From: an uncultured Pelagibacteraceae bacterium
GTDB lineage: Bacteria; Pseudomonadota; Alphaproteobacteria; Pelagibacterales; Pelagibacteraceae
Length of the DNA stretch: 64,000 bases
Direction: 5' to 3'
Assembly (NCBI GenBank): GCA_902583585.1
Contig: CACHWN010000002.1
Span: 62,001-126,000, forward strand
Below, piece after piece: positions 36,718-45,786 of this stretch (position 1 is its first letter; every line of letters starts with the position of its first letter). Position numbers and translations under genes: made by a program. Below the pieces are notes generated by a model. The model worked only from the letters and a program-made list of their open reading frames with translations, did no database searches and was not told where the DNA came from.

Positions 36718-36759
36718 TTTAGATATTGATTTTGAGTAAAAAATTATTAACTATTAGTT

Positions 36760-37083
36760 ATGGCAATAAGTAATAGCGCAAAATTCTCAATTGGTGAAGT
36801 GGTCAAACACAGACATTTTGATTTCAGAGGAGTTATCTATGATGTTGATTTCGAGTTTAACAATTCTGAAGAATGGTATCAGTCTATTCCCAAAGACGTT
36901 AGACCGCGAAAGGATCAACCGTTTTACCATCTTCTTGCCGAAAGCAATGACGTTACTTACGAAGCTTACGTTTCTGAACAAAATTTATTACTAGACCAAT
37001 CTAAAGAGCCAGTAAAGCATCCGCTAATAGAGGAAATTTTTTCAGGTAAAAAAGGCGCAAGTTATTTTAAGATTTCTAACTAA
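36760..37083 (+). CDS. hspQ: Heat shock protein HspQ
   Basis: HspQ is a Lon-protease specificity factor, also described as a hemimethylated-DNA-binding (YccV) protein. The 107-residue product shows AKFSIGEVVKHRHFDFRGVIYDVD, DQPFYHLLAE and YVSEQNLLLD, the landmarks of the family. The upstream spacer is only 42 bases and shows no clear heat-shock promoter. The downstream spacer holds an unexplained long hairpin. Confidence 0.94.
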   Translation: MAISNSAKFSIGEVVKHRHFDFRGVIYDVDFEFNNSEEWYQSIPKDVRPRKDQPFYHLLAESNDVTYEAYVSEQNLLLDQSKEPVKHPLIEEIFSGKKGASYFKISN

Positions 37084-37159
37084 TTAAATATCGCCTTAAA
37101 TAAAACAATATTTATTCAAATCTGGAACACAGAATTAGTCTATTTTTTAAAGGTTAGAT

Positions 37160-37209
37160 CCCAATCAAGAATAAACTTCTTATATTACTCCCTCCAATTC
37201 TTGATTGGG
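37160..37209. promoter_or_regulatory. 13-bp perfect stem in the hspQ-ccmC spacer
   Basis: CCCAATCAAGAAT at 37160-37172 is followed after 24 bases by its exact reverse complement at 37197-37209. No T-run follows on either strand, so it is not a standard intrinsic terminator. The loop carries a pyrimidine-rich ACTCCCTCC that resembles an anti-Shine-Dalgarno. The spacer is 174 bases in all; the stem ends 48 bases before ccmC. It may be a small RNA, a leader element or an operator. Confidence 0.5.
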
Positions 37210-37257
37210 CGCATAATTGAACTTCACAAAAAAATATAATTATAGTAGTTAAAGTAA

Positions 37258-37968
37258 ATGATAAATTTCTTTTCTAATAGCAATATCTTTACTTGGATAG
37301 AGAAGTTAATAAATTTTGTTAATTCAATATTCTTTGTTTTATTATTAGTCGCTCTTTCATTTGCATTAATTTTTTCTCCTCCAGATTATCTACAAGGTGA
37401 TAGTGTGAGAATAATGTATGTTCATGTTCCGGCAGCTTGGATAAGTCTTGCTTCTTTTACTTGTATTGCTGTATTTTCTATTTTAAATTTTATTTTCAAA
37501 ATTAAAAACTTAAAATTAATTACGAGGAGTATTGCGCCAATAGGCTTGATGTTTACTTGTATTGCAATTATAACTGGCTCTATTTGGGGTCGGCCTACAT
37601 GGGGAACTTTCTGGGCTTGGGATGCAAGAATTACTTCAATGGTCGTAATGGCCTTATTTTATTTTATTTTCATTGTTATACATAAATTCTTTCAAGAAGA
37701 TGATAAAGCAAATAAGATTTCAAGTATTGTTGCTATAATTGGTCTTATAAATATTCCGATTATAAAATATTCTGTAGACTGGTGGAGTACGCTACATCAA
37801 CCTGCAAGTATTAAAATTACTGGCACTAGTACGATACATTCTTCAATGTTAGTGCCATTATTGCTTATGTTTTTCGTATTAATTTTGTATTGTGCGTTAA
37901 TTTTTCTAATGAAATACAAGACAGAAATCATTAGAATTAAGAGCAAAAATTTAAAAAGATATGATTAG
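37258..37968 (+). CDS. ccmC: Haem exporter protein CcmC
   Basis: CcmC loads haem onto the chaperone CcmE on the periplasmic side. The 236-residue membrane protein has six helices, the tryptophan-rich motif WGRPTWGTFWAWDARITSMV (about residues 117-136) and the flanking haem-ligand histidines in VHVPAAW and LHQPAS. It opens a run ccmC-D-E-F-G-H with overlaps or short gaps. ccmA and ccmB, usually just upstream, are not here. Confidence 0.96.
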   Translation: MINFFSNSNIFTWIEKLINFVNSIFFVLLLVALSFALIFSPPDYLQGDSVRIMYVHVPAAWISLASFTCIAVFSILNFIFKIKNLKLITRSIAPIGLMFTCIAIITGSIWGRPTWGTFWAWDARITSMVVMALFYFIFIVIHKFFQEDDKANKISSIVAIIGLINIPIIKYSVDWWSTLHQPASIKITGTSTIHSSMLVPLLLMFFVLILYCALIFLMKYKTEIIRIKSKNLKRYD

Positions 37969-38194
37969 TAATTTATTAACCATGAACGGATACGGAATTT
38001 TCGTATGGTCGTCTTTTGCAATAACCTTTTTAATTTGTGGAATTATTTACTACAAGACACGTAAAACACTAAAAAAGTACGAAAAGAAATTTGCAAAAGA
38101 AATTCAAGAACTCTCTACTAGACAACAGAAAACAGTTCTAGAGAAATCTAAAGTCGCTTCGAGAATATTGTCATCTTACAATAAAACTATTTAA
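37961..38194 (+). CDS. ccmD: Haem exporter protein CcmD
   Basis: CcmD is a small membrane protein that stabilises the CcmC-CcmE complex. The 77-residue product has one transmembrane helix preceded by NGYGIFVWSSF and followed by a basic cytoplasmic tail, as in the family. The start may be ATG at 37961 or ATG at 37982. The tail is longer than in most CcmD proteins. It overlaps ccmC by 8 bases. Confidence 0.88.
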   Translation: MISNLLTMNGYGIFVWSSFAITFLICGIIYYKTRKTLKKYEKKFAKEIQELSTRQQKTVLEKSKVASRILSSYNKTI

Positions 38195-38202
38195 AGCATT
38201 TA

Positions 38203-38631
38203 ATGCTCCCAAAAAAAGTAAAAAAAAGGGTCTCTCTTTTAGCAGTACTTCTATTTACATCAGTAGTTGGAATTTTTTTGATTTTAAATGCTCTTAATAA
38301 AAATATTTTATATTTTAATTCTCCTACTGATATTAAGATAAATCAAAATATTAATTTTGATAAAAAAATTAGAGTTGGTGGAATGGTGAAAAAGAATACA
38401 CTTAAAATAAAAGATCAGGAAATTAGGTTTATAATTACAGATTTAAAAAATGAGATCAATGTGAGTTTTAAAGGCACTATACCTAATTTATTTGCTGAAG
38501 GCAAAGGGGTAGTTGCAGAAGGTAAGTTACGGGATAAAAAGTTTTTTATTGCTGATAGAATTTTAGCAAAACACGATGAAAATTATATGCCTCCAGAACT
38601 AAAAAATATAATGAAAGAAAATGCTAAGTAA
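38203..38631 (+). CDS. ccmE: Cytochrome c maturation haem chaperone CcmE
   Basis: CcmE carries haem covalently to the CcmFH ligation complex. The 142-residue protein has one N-terminal transmembrane helix, a beta-barrel core (RVGGMVKKNTLKI, GKGVVAEGKL) and the haem-binding His in KHDENYMPPEL near residue 125. It overlaps ccmF by 11 bases. Confidence 0.95.
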   Translation: MLPKKVKKRVSLLAVLLFTSVVGIFLILNALNKNILYFNSPTDIKINQNINFDKKIRVGGMVKKNTLKIKDQEIRFIITDLKNEINVSFKGTIPNLFAEGKGVVAEGKLRDKKFFIADRILAKHDENYMPPELKNIMKENAK

Positions 38632-40495
38632 TACTGGAAATTTTCTTTTATTTATAAATATTTTTTTAAGCTTTTTAATTATTTATAATTCTTTTAAATG
38701 TTTAAAAATAAAAAATAATTTAATTTTCAAAAATATTTACCAGATTAGCTTGCTGCAAAGTACCTTAATTTTAATTTGTTTTTTTACACTTACTTCTGCT
38801 TTCATAGTCTCTGACTTTTCTTTAATCACTGTTTATCAAAACTCTCATTCATTAAAGCCTCTCTTTTATAAAATTTCTGGAACTTGGGGAAATCACGAGG
38901 GCAGTTTATTACTTTGGGTAATAATACTTACAATTTTCTCATTTTTATTTTTGATTTATAATAAAAATCACCCAAAGAATTACAGACTTCATACCTTAAT
39001 AATTCAAAACTTATTAATCTTAGGTTTTTTGCTTTTTATAATTTTTAATAGCAATCCTTTTAGTTCTATAAACCCTATTCCTAAAGAAGGGTTAGGTTTG
39101 AATCCAATATTGCAGGACCCAGCTTTAGCTATTCACCCTCCTCTACTTTATATAGGGTTCGTAGGATCCTCTATATATTTCTCTGCAGCTATGGCTTCAA
39201 TGATTTCAAATTACTCTGGCAGTTTATTTGCACAATCAATCAAAAGTTGGGTTTTGATTTCTTGGATTTTTCAAACATTAGGTATCTTAGTTGGATCTAT
39301 CTGGGCATATTACGAGTTAGGTTGGGGAGGTTTTTGGTTTTGGGACCCAGTTGAAAATGCATCCTTACTTCCATGGTTTGCAATGACAGCTCTGTTACAC
39401 AGTCTATTAGTTTTAGAAAAAAGAAATACGCTTTATTTTTGGACAATAATACTTTGTTTAATGACATTTACTTTAAGTGTAACAGGTACTTTTTTGGTTA
39501 GGTCTGGAATACTAAATTCAGTTCATACTTTTGCTAATGATCCATCAAGAGGTATATACATTTTAGTATTTTTAAGCTTAATGATTTTTGCATCAATTTA
39601 TTTCTTATTTAGCAAATATAAGCCAACAAACGATTTAATTAATTCAAATAGTAAAGAAACTTTTGTTTTGATAAATAATTGGTTCATGATGTTTTATTTA
39701 ATCACAGTGTTATTAGGCACTTTGTACCCAATATTTACGGACGCAATTTCTGATAACAAGATTTCGGTTGGTCCCCCTTTTTACAATTCCGTAATCATTC
39801 CAGTTGTAATAGCCTTTTTATTTTTTATGGCGATTGGACCGCAAGCCAAATGGATTAAAAATAAATTTTCAAATTTAAGAAGCATACTATTAATTCTTAG
39901 TGGAGCAATTATAATAAATTTTGCTATCGTTTACTTCTTAAAAAGTTACAGTTTAATTTCAAATTTAATATTGATATCTTCTTTATTTTTAATTATGTCA
40001 TCTATTTTTGATTTTTTTAAACAAAGTAAATTGAGTTTTCCAAGAATAGTGTCTCACTTATCTTTTGGTTTTTTAATTTTATTTATTGGGTTGAATCATA
40101 ATTTCTCTGTTGAAAAAGATTTTAATTTAAAACTTGGTGAAGCTAAAAAAATAGATGATTATGAATTTGCTCTTTTAGATCTTAAATTAAGTCAGGAAAA
40201 TAATTATAAAGCTGTTGTGGGCAAACTGGAGGTAAATAATTCCAATACTATGAAAAGAAGAGTTTTATATCCTGAAATAAGAATTTATGATAATCCTCAA
40301 ACTCTCACATACGAAGCCTCAATTCAAACAAATTTTTTAGGAGACCATTATTTAACGATGAGTAATATTGATCGTTCAGAATACTATAATATTAAATTTC
40401 AACACAAACCACTTATGATTTGGATCTGGATATCTGTACTCCTGCTTTCTTTTGGTGGGTTTTTAAGTTTATTCAAAAATGCAAAAAATAATTAA
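38621..40495 (+). CDS. ccmF: Cytochrome c haem lyase subunit CcmF
   Basis: CcmF ligates haem to apocytochrome c. The 624-residue protein has about 15 transmembrane helices, the WWD-type motif GWGGFWFWDPVENASLLPW (about residues 232-250), the HPPLLYIG motif and GNHEGSLLLW. The C terminus forms a periplasmic domain and last helix. Length is normal. It overlaps ccmG by 17 bases. Confidence 0.96.
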   Translation: MLSNTGNFLLFINIFLSFLIIYNSFKCLKIKNNLIFKNIYQISLLQSTLILICFFTLTSAFIVSDFSLITVYQNSHSLKPLFYKISGTWGNHEGSLLLWVIILTIFSFLFLIYNKNHPKNYRLHTLIIQNLLILGFLLFIIFNSNPFSSINPIPKEGLGLNPILQDPALAIHPPLLYIGFVGSSIYFSAAMASMISNYSGSLFAQSIKSWVLISWIFQTLGILVGSIWAYYELGWGGFWFWDPVENASLLPWFAMTALLHSLLVLEKRNTLYFWTIILCLMTFTLSVTGTFLVRSGILNSVHTFANDPSRGIYILVFLSLMIFASIYFLFSKYKPTNDLINSNSKETFVLINNWFMMFYLITVLLGTLYPIFTDAISDNKISVGPPFYNSVIIPVVIAFLFFMAIGPQAKWIKNKFSNLRSILLILSGAIIINFAIVYFLKSYSLISNLILISSLFLIMSSIFDFFKQSKLSFPRIVSHLSFGFLILFIGLNHNFSVEKDFNLKLGEAKKIDDYEFALLDLKLSQENNYKAVVGKLEVNNSNTMKRRVLYPEIRIYDNPQTLTYEASIQTNFLGDHYLTMSNIDRSEYYNIKFQHKPLMIWIWISVLLLSFGGFLSLFKNAKNN

Positions 40496-41000
40496 ATCTA
40501 TAATAGTTTTTTTGTTCATTTTTGTTCTTTTAGTGTTTTACAATTCACTTGATAGAGAAACTAATTATAGCACTGACTACCTAGTAGGAAATAAATTAGA
40601 AAAAATAAATTTAAAAAGTTTTGATGATGATAAAATCTATACTAGTGAAGATTTTAAAAAAAGTCGTTATACACTTATAAATTTTTGGGCGTCTTGGTGT
40701 GCTCCTTGTAGAATTGAACATCCCTATTTGATGCAATTATCTAAGGAAAAAAATTTAAAAATTTTAGGAGTCAATTTTAAAGATAAAAAAATTAATGCAT
40801 CAAAATTTTTAAATGAGCTAGGGAATCCGTATTATTATATGACGAAAGATACTACTGGAAAGCAGTCAGTTAACTTTGGAATTTACGGCATACCAGAAAG
40901 TATTTTAATTAATAATGAAACAATAGTTTTAAAAAAATTTGTAGGACCGCTTAACGAACAAAATTTTAATGATATAAAGGAGATCATAAATTCCTTATGA
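40479..41000 (+). CDS. ccmG: Thiol:disulphide interchange protein CcmG (DsbE)
   Basis: CcmG reduces the haem-binding cysteines of apocytochrome c. The 173-residue protein has an N-terminal membrane anchor (about residues 5-22), and a thioredoxin fold with active site FWASWCAPCRIEHP (CxxC at about residues 74-77) and the cis-proline YGIPESILI. It overlaps ccmF and ccmH (4 bases). Confidence 0.95.
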   Translation: MQKIIKSIIVFLFIFVLLVFYNSLDRETNYSTDYLVGNKLEKINLKSFDDDKIYTSEDFKKSRYTLINFWASWCAPCRIEHPYLMQLSKEKNLKILGVNFKDKKINASKFLNELGNPYYYMTKDTTGKQSVNFGIYGIPESILINNETIVLKKFVGPLNEQNFNDIKEIINSL

Positions 41001-41365
41001 GATTTAAAATTTTGCTTATAATTTTTTTCCTCAGTCTAAACATTAATCTCTATTCAAATGAGCTAGTAGAGGAAAGCAAGATACACAAAAACTTGAGGTG
41101 TTTAGTTTGCCAAGGTCAATCAATAGCAGATTCTAATTCAGATTTTGCTTTGACTTTAAAAATGGTGGTTAAAGATTTGATTGATCAAGGAAAAACAGAG
41201 GCGGAAATTTATAGTTTTTTATCAGATAAATATGGAGACTGGATTTTATATAAGCCTAAAATTAATCAAGGAAACCTTTTACTTTGGGGCTTACCGTACT
41301 TGGCGCTTATTATAGGCGGTGTAATTATTGTTTTTTTAATCAGAAAATCCTCTAAAAAAGCTTGA
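40997..41365 (+). CDS. ccmH: Cytochrome c maturation protein CcmH
   Basis: CcmH (CycL) holds apocytochrome and takes part in haem ligation. The 122-residue protein has a signal peptide, the LRCLVCQGQSIADSNS motif with CxxC near residues 36-39, SDKYGDWILYKP and a C-terminal transmembrane helix. The TPR partner CcmI, often fused or next to it, is not seen here. It closes the ccm run. Confidence 0.94.
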   Translation: MRFKILLIIFFLSLNINLYSNELVEESKIHKNLRCLVCQGQSIADSNSDFALTLKMVVKDLIDQGKTEAEIYSFLSDKYGDWILYKPKINQGNLLLWGLPYLALIIGGVIIVFLIRKSSKKA

Positions 41366-41410
41366 ATTGCAAACTGTACATACTAATTATTTAGTTGTAT
41401 TTTTCAAAAT

Positions 41411-41914
41411 ATGAAATTTCAATTTTTCACATTTTTATTTACTTTAGTTTTTTTGCTGTCAACAGCAAAAGCGAATGAAGGTGAGGCAGACATATCATTC
41501 TACACTGGAACTTTTGATGTAATTGATGAAGAAGGGGATGACCAAACTTCTTTGTTCGGTATAGAACATAAAAATCCTGATTTGTTCAGAGATACTTTCC
41601 TAGGGAAATTTAAACCAATTACTGGAGGATTTATAACTGGCAATAGTTCAGTATATTTGTATACAGGTGTTGAGGGCCAATATGGAATAGGTCCTATTAA
41701 AATTTTACCAAGTTTTTCTCCAGGTTATTATGAAAAAGGTGACGGTAAGGATTTAGGAAGTATGCTTGAATTCAAAAGTGAAATTAAAATTGGCTTTGAT
41801 ATTTTTGAGAATTCCAAATTAAGTTACAGCTACAGTCATATCTCTAACAATGATTGGGGAGATACAAATCCAGGTATAGATAATCAACATATAACATTTT
41901 CAAAGAAATTTTAA
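41411..41914 (+). CDS. PagL-like outer-membrane lipid A deacylase
   Basis: A 167-residue exported protein: signal peptide with cleavage after TAKA (about residue 20), alternating-residue beta strands, and the C-terminal YSYSHISNNDWGDTNPGID, which resembles the PagL catalytic pattern with His-x-Ser followed by NPG. It ends with a phenylalanine, as outer-membrane barrels do. PagL removes the 3-O acyl chain of lipid A. The call rests on the motif and layout; activity is not shown. Confidence 0.68.
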   Translation: MKFQFFTFLFTLVFLLSTAKANEGEADISFYTGTFDVIDEEGDDQTSLFGIEHKNPDLFRDTFLGKFKPITGGFITGNSSVYLYTGVEGQYGIGPIKILPSFSPGYYEKGDGKDLGSMLEFKSEIKIGFDIFENSKLSYSYSHISNNDWGDTNPGIDNQHITFSKKF

Positions 41915-41919
41915 TAACA

Positions 41920-43068
41920 ATGAATTTGAACGATTGTTATAATTTTGATGATTTTAGAAAATTAGCAAAAAAAAACTTACCTGCACCAATATTTCATTAT
42001 ATCGATGGTGGTGCGGACGATGAAACAACTTTAAAAAGAAATACAGAATCTTTTTTAAAATGTGACTTAGTCCCTAACATTTTAGCAAGTGTTGGAGAAC
42101 CAGACTTATCTACTTCTGTATTCGGACAAAAAATAGATATGCCGCTCTTCCTTTCACCTAGCGCTATGCAGAGACTTTATCACCATGATGGAGATAAAGC
42201 TTCAGCTAGGGCTGCTGAAAAGTTCGGAACTTTTTACAGCATGTCTACAATGGCAACTTCCTCTATAGAAGAAATAGCTAATATTTCAGGAGGTCCAAAA
42301 ATGTTTCAGCTTTACATACATAAAGATCAAGGTTTAACAGATAACTTAATAGACAGATGTAAGAGCTCAGGATTTAAAGCCATGTGTCTTACGGTCGATA
42401 CAGTTGTTGCAGGAAATCGAGAAAGAGATCATAGATGGGGTTTTACAACACCACCAAAACTAACATTAAAAAGTCTTCTAAGCTTTGCTACTCATCCTAA
42501 ATGGGCTTTCAACTACTTAACGCATGAGAAATTTCAATTAGCCAATGTTTCTCATTGGACGAAAAAAGGATCAAGTATTGCAAAAGGAGTAATGGAGTAC
42601 ATCAATGAGCAATACGATCCAGCAATGAGCTGGAAAGATGCTGAGTACGTTGTTAAAAAATGGGGAGGTCCTTTTGCTTTGAAAGGAGTTATGTCAGTTG
42701 AAGATGCAAAGAGAGCAGTTGAAATTGGAGCCTCTGCAATAATGCTTTCAAATCATGGAGGACGACAGCTTGATGGTTCTAGATCGCCTTTCGATCAGTT
42801 ACCGGCAATAGCTGATGCAGTTGGGGGCAAAATAGAAATCATTTTAGATGGAGGAGTCCGGAGAGGCACTCACGTTCTGAAAGCACTATCTTTAGGAGCA
42901 ACAGCTTGTAGTTTCGGAAAAGGTTTTTTATTTGCATTAGGGGCTGGTGGCCAAAAAGGAGTTGAGCAAATTTTGCAGAGAATGAGGGACGAAATCAGAA
43001 GAGACATGATTTTATTGGGATGTAAAAGCATAAAAGAGCTAAATAAAACAAAAATTGTATATAGGTGA
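41920..43068 (+). CDS. FMN-dependent alpha-hydroxyacid dehydrogenase (lactate/glycolate type)
   Basis: The 382-residue (beta/alpha)8 flavoprotein has YIDGGADDETTLKRN near residue 27, LTVDTVVAGNRERD, the lysine of GPFALKGVMS, the catalytic-signature SNHGGRQLDG (about residues 278-287) and DGGVRRGTHVLKAL for FMN phosphate. LldD and glycolate oxidases share this fold; the substrate cannot be fixed from sequence. The 5-base spacing to the PagL-like gene and the glc genes downstream suggest a role in 2-hydroxyacid oxidation. Confidence 0.92.
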   Translation: MNLNDCYNFDDFRKLAKKNLPAPIFHYIDGGADDETTLKRNTESFLKCDLVPNILASVGEPDLSTSVFGQKIDMPLFLSPSAMQRLYHHDGDKASARAAEKFGTFYSMSTMATSSIEEIANISGGPKMFQLYIHKDQGLTDNLIDRCKSSGFKAMCLTVDTVVAGNRERDHRWGFTTPPKLTLKSLLSFATHPKWAFNYLTHEKFQLANVSHWTKKGSSIAKGVMEYINEQYDPAMSWKDAEYVVKKWGGPFALKGVMSVEDAKRAVEIGASAIMLSNHGGRQLDGSRSPFDQLPAIADAVGGKIEIILDGGVRRGTHVLKALSLGATACSFGKGFLFALGAGGQKGVEQILQRMRDEIRRDMILLGCKSIKELNKTKIVYR

Positions 43069-43117
43069 TGCAAAAAAACTGGTTTTCAAAAGTGTAAATA
43101 AATACTAGGTTTAGAAT

Positions 43118-44281
43118 ATGAAATTAGCAAAAAATTTAGAGAGACTTGGAACAGAGACTGCTTTTAGTGTCTTAGCTGAAGCTAAGAAGCTCGAAGCTGA
43201 GGGTAAAGAAATGATTCACTTGGGTTTAGGTCAGCCAGATTTTATGACTCCTAAACATATTATGGACGCAGCAAAAAAAGCCATTGATGACGGCCATCAT
43301 GGATATGTTTTAGCTAACGGGATTGCTGAATGCCGGCAAGCAGTTTCAAGAAAAATAAAAAGTTTATATAAAAAAGAAGTTAGTCCCGAACGAATTATGA
43401 TTATGCCTGGTGGAAAACCTACAATGTACTTTGCTATTCAAATGATCGGCGAGCCTGGTGCAGAAATAGTTCATCCAACACCTGGTTTTCCAATTTATGA
43501 GTCTATGATTAATTATACTGGTGCCAAAGCAGTTCCATATGATCTAACAAAAGAAAAAGATTTAAAATTTGATCCTGAAAAAATTTTATCTTTGATAACA
43601 GACAAAACTCGTCTTGTGATACTGATTAATCCCAATAATCCAACGGGAAGTTTTGTTGAAAAACCTGCAATTGATTTTCTTGCTGAAGGTTTAAAGAAAC
43701 ATCCGCACGTTACAATTCTTAGTGATGAAATTTATAGCAGACAAATTTTCGATGGAAAAGAGATGCCAACTTTTTTCAATTACCCAGATCTACAAGATAG
43801 GTTGATAGTTTTAGATGGATGGAGCAAAGCTTACTCTATGACTGGCTGGCGAATGGGATGGAGCGTGTGGCCAGAAAATTTAATACCTCATGTAACTAAA
43901 TTAGCTATTAATAGTTTTTCTTGTGTAAATGCGCCTTCACAATTTGCTGGAATAGCAGCATTAGATGGACCCGACGACTCTATTCATCATATGATGGAAA
44001 AGTTTGATCAAAGAAGAAAATTAATTCACAAAGGATTGAATGATTTACCTGGTGTAGATTGCAGTATGCCTGGTGGAGCTTTTTACGCTTTTCCAAATGT
44101 AAAAGGAACAGGAATGACTGGAAGTGAATTTTCAAAGAAATGTATGCATGAAGCTGGTGTGGCAATTGTGCCTGGAACAGCTTTTGGTAAAACATCAACA
44201 GATTACGTTCGTTTTAGCTTTGCTGCCTCGAGGGACAACATTCAAAAAGCACTAGAAAAAATCTCAAAAATGCTTAAGTAG
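43118..44281 (+). CDS. Class I/II pyridoxal-phosphate aminotransferase
   Basis: A 387-residue fold-type I aminotransferase: HLGLGQPDFMTPKHI near the start, INPNNPTGSF, ILSDEIYSRQIF (PLP-stacking Asp/Tyr), and LDGWSKAYSMTGWRMGW with the PLP lysine near residue 239, then YVRFSFAAS with the substrate-carboxylate Arg. It resembles aspartate/alanine aminotransferases. In this locus it could convert glyoxylate or pyruvate, the oxidation products of the neighbours, to glycine or alanine. Confidence 0.92.
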   Translation: MKLAKNLERLGTETAFSVLAEAKKLEAEGKEMIHLGLGQPDFMTPKHIMDAAKKAIDDGHHGYVLANGIAECRQAVSRKIKSLYKKEVSPERIMIMPGGKPTMYFAIQMIGEPGAEIVHPTPGFPIYESMINYTGAKAVPYDLTKEKDLKFDPEKILSLITDKTRLVILINPNNPTGSFVEKPAIDFLAEGLKKHPHVTILSDEIYSRQIFDGKEMPTFFNYPDLQDRLIVLDGWSKAYSMTGWRMGWSVWPENLIPHVTKLAINSFSCVNAPSQFAGIAALDGPDDSIHHMMEKFDQRRKLIHKGLNDLPGVDCSMPGGAFYAFPNVKGTGMTGSEFSKKCMHEAGVAIVPGTAFGKTSTDYVRFSFAASRDNIQKALEKISKMLK

Positions 44282-44289
44282 AACTGATT

Positions 44290-45786
44290 ATGAGTACTTT
44301 ACAAATGCCAAAAGTTGATAACGCAATTATGTCTAAAAAAGATAAAATTGCTCTGGACCTTCGTGGAATTATAAATTCTAAAAATGTCCTTTCGAATCCT
44401 GATGAATTAAGACCTTTCGAAACTGATGGCTTAACCGCTTACAGACAAATGCCTCTTTTAGTAGTTATGCCTGAGACTGTCGAGGAAGTAAGCCAAATTT
44501 TAAAATATTGTAATGAAAATAAAGTAAAAGTAGTTCCAAGAGGAGCCGGAACAGGCTTATCTGGTGGTTCAATGCCTCTAGAAGATTGTGTTTTGATGGC
44601 AATGGGAAAATTTAATAAGATAATTGAAATTGATTACGAAAACAGATGCGTAGTTACTCAACCTTGTGTAACAAATTTAGCGATTACCCATGCTGTTCAA
44701 GACAAAGGTTTTTATTATGCCCCGGATCCATCAAGTCAAATTGCATGTTCAATAGGTGGAAACGTTGCTGAAAATTCTGGTGGAGTTCACTCTCTTAAAT
44801 ATGGAGCTACGACAAATAACCTTTTAGGTATTGAAGTAGTTTTAATGGACGGAACTATAACTAAATTTGGTGGTAAAGCCATGGATGCTGAAGGATACGA
44901 TTTCTTAGGTTTGATGACTGGTTCAGAGGGCTTGCTTGGAGTTATTACAGAGGTGACTGTTAAAATTTTAAAGTCACCCGAAGTTGTTAAAGCTGCTTTA
45001 GTAGGCTTTCCTTCCATTGAAGATGCAGGAAACTGTGTTGCTGAAATAATCGCAGAGGGATGCATACCAGCTGGGATGGAAATAATGGATAAAGCTCTAA
45101 CAAAAGCAACTAATGATTATTCCAAAGCAGGTTATCCAACCGATGCTGAGGCTATGATGATTGTAGAATTTGACGGAACAGAGCATGAAGTTGAAGCTTA
45201 CATTCAAAAGACAAAAAAAATTGCTGAAAAAAATAATTCATCAAGCTTAAAAATTAGTAAATCAAATGAAGAGAGATTAAAATTTTGGGCTGGTAGGAAA
45301 GCAGCCTTCCCAGCTTGTGGAGTTCTAGCACCTGATTATATGTGCATGGATGGCTCAATTCCAAGAGGAAAACTTGCTGAGGTTTTAAATGAAATTTCAA
45401 GACTTTCTAAAAAATATAATTTGCCAGTTGCCAATGCATTTCATGCAGGAGATGGAAATCTTCATCCTCTAATTATGTTTGATGCAAATGACAAAGAGTC
45501 TTTAAGGAAATGTGAGGAGTTTGGAGCTGATATATTAAAGTATTGTGTAAAAGTCGGTGGGGCTCTAACTGGTGAACACGGAGTTGGTATAGAGAAAAGA
45601 GAATTAATGTGTGAAGCGTTCAATGATAAAGATATACAACAACAATTAACAATTAAAGTTGCATTAGATCCAAATTCATTATTAAATCCAGGCAAAGTTT
45701 ATCCAATACTTAGAAAATGTGCTGAGGAAGGGAGAGTTCATGTCCATGGAGGAAAAACAAAATTCCCAGACATCCCTAGATTTTAA
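44290..45786 (+). CDS. glcD: Glycolate oxidase FAD subunit GlcD
   Basis: GlcD is the FAD-linked catalytic subunit of membrane-associated glycolate oxidase. The 498-residue protein has the PCMH flavin domain PRGAGTGLSGGSMPLED (about residues 83-99), GGNVAENSGGVHSLKYG, TGSEGLLG, and the C-terminal HAGDGNLHPL and GEHGVGIEKRE. It is followed by glcE (overlapping 47 bases) and glcF. No glycine riboswitch is visible upstream, where only 8 bases separate it from the aminotransferase. Confidence 0.95.
   Translation: MSTLQMPKVDNAIMSKKDKIALDLRGIINSKNVLSNPDELRPFETDGLTAYRQMPLLVVMPETVEEVSQILKYCNENKVKVVPRGAGTGLSGGSMPLEDCVLMAMGKFNKIIEIDYENRCVVTQPCVTNLAITHAVQDKGFYYAPDPSSQIACSIGGNVAENSGGVHSLKYGATTNNLLGIEVVLMDGTITKFGGKAMDAEGYDFLGLMTGSEGLLGVITEVTVKILKSPEVVKAALVGFPSIEDAGNCVAEIIAEGCIPAGMEIMDKALTKATNDYSKAGYPTDAEAMMIVEFDGTEHEVEAYIQKTKKIAEKNNSSSLKISKSNEERLKFWAGRKAAFPACGVLAPDYMCMDGSIPRGKLAEVLNEISRLSKKYNLPVANAFHAGDGNLHPLIMFDANDKESLRKCEEFGADILKYCVKVGGALTGEHGVGIEKRELMCEAFNDKDIQQQLTIKVALDPNSLLNPGKVYPILRKCAEEGRVHVHGGKTKFPDIPRF

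Noticed and set aside
37160-37209. Intrinsic terminator of hspQ
   Set aside because: No T-run follows the stem on either strand and the loop is 24 bases.
44282-44289. Glycine riboswitch or other leader before glcD
   Set aside because: Only 8 bases separate glcD from the aminotransferase, and no aptamer-like structure is seen there.
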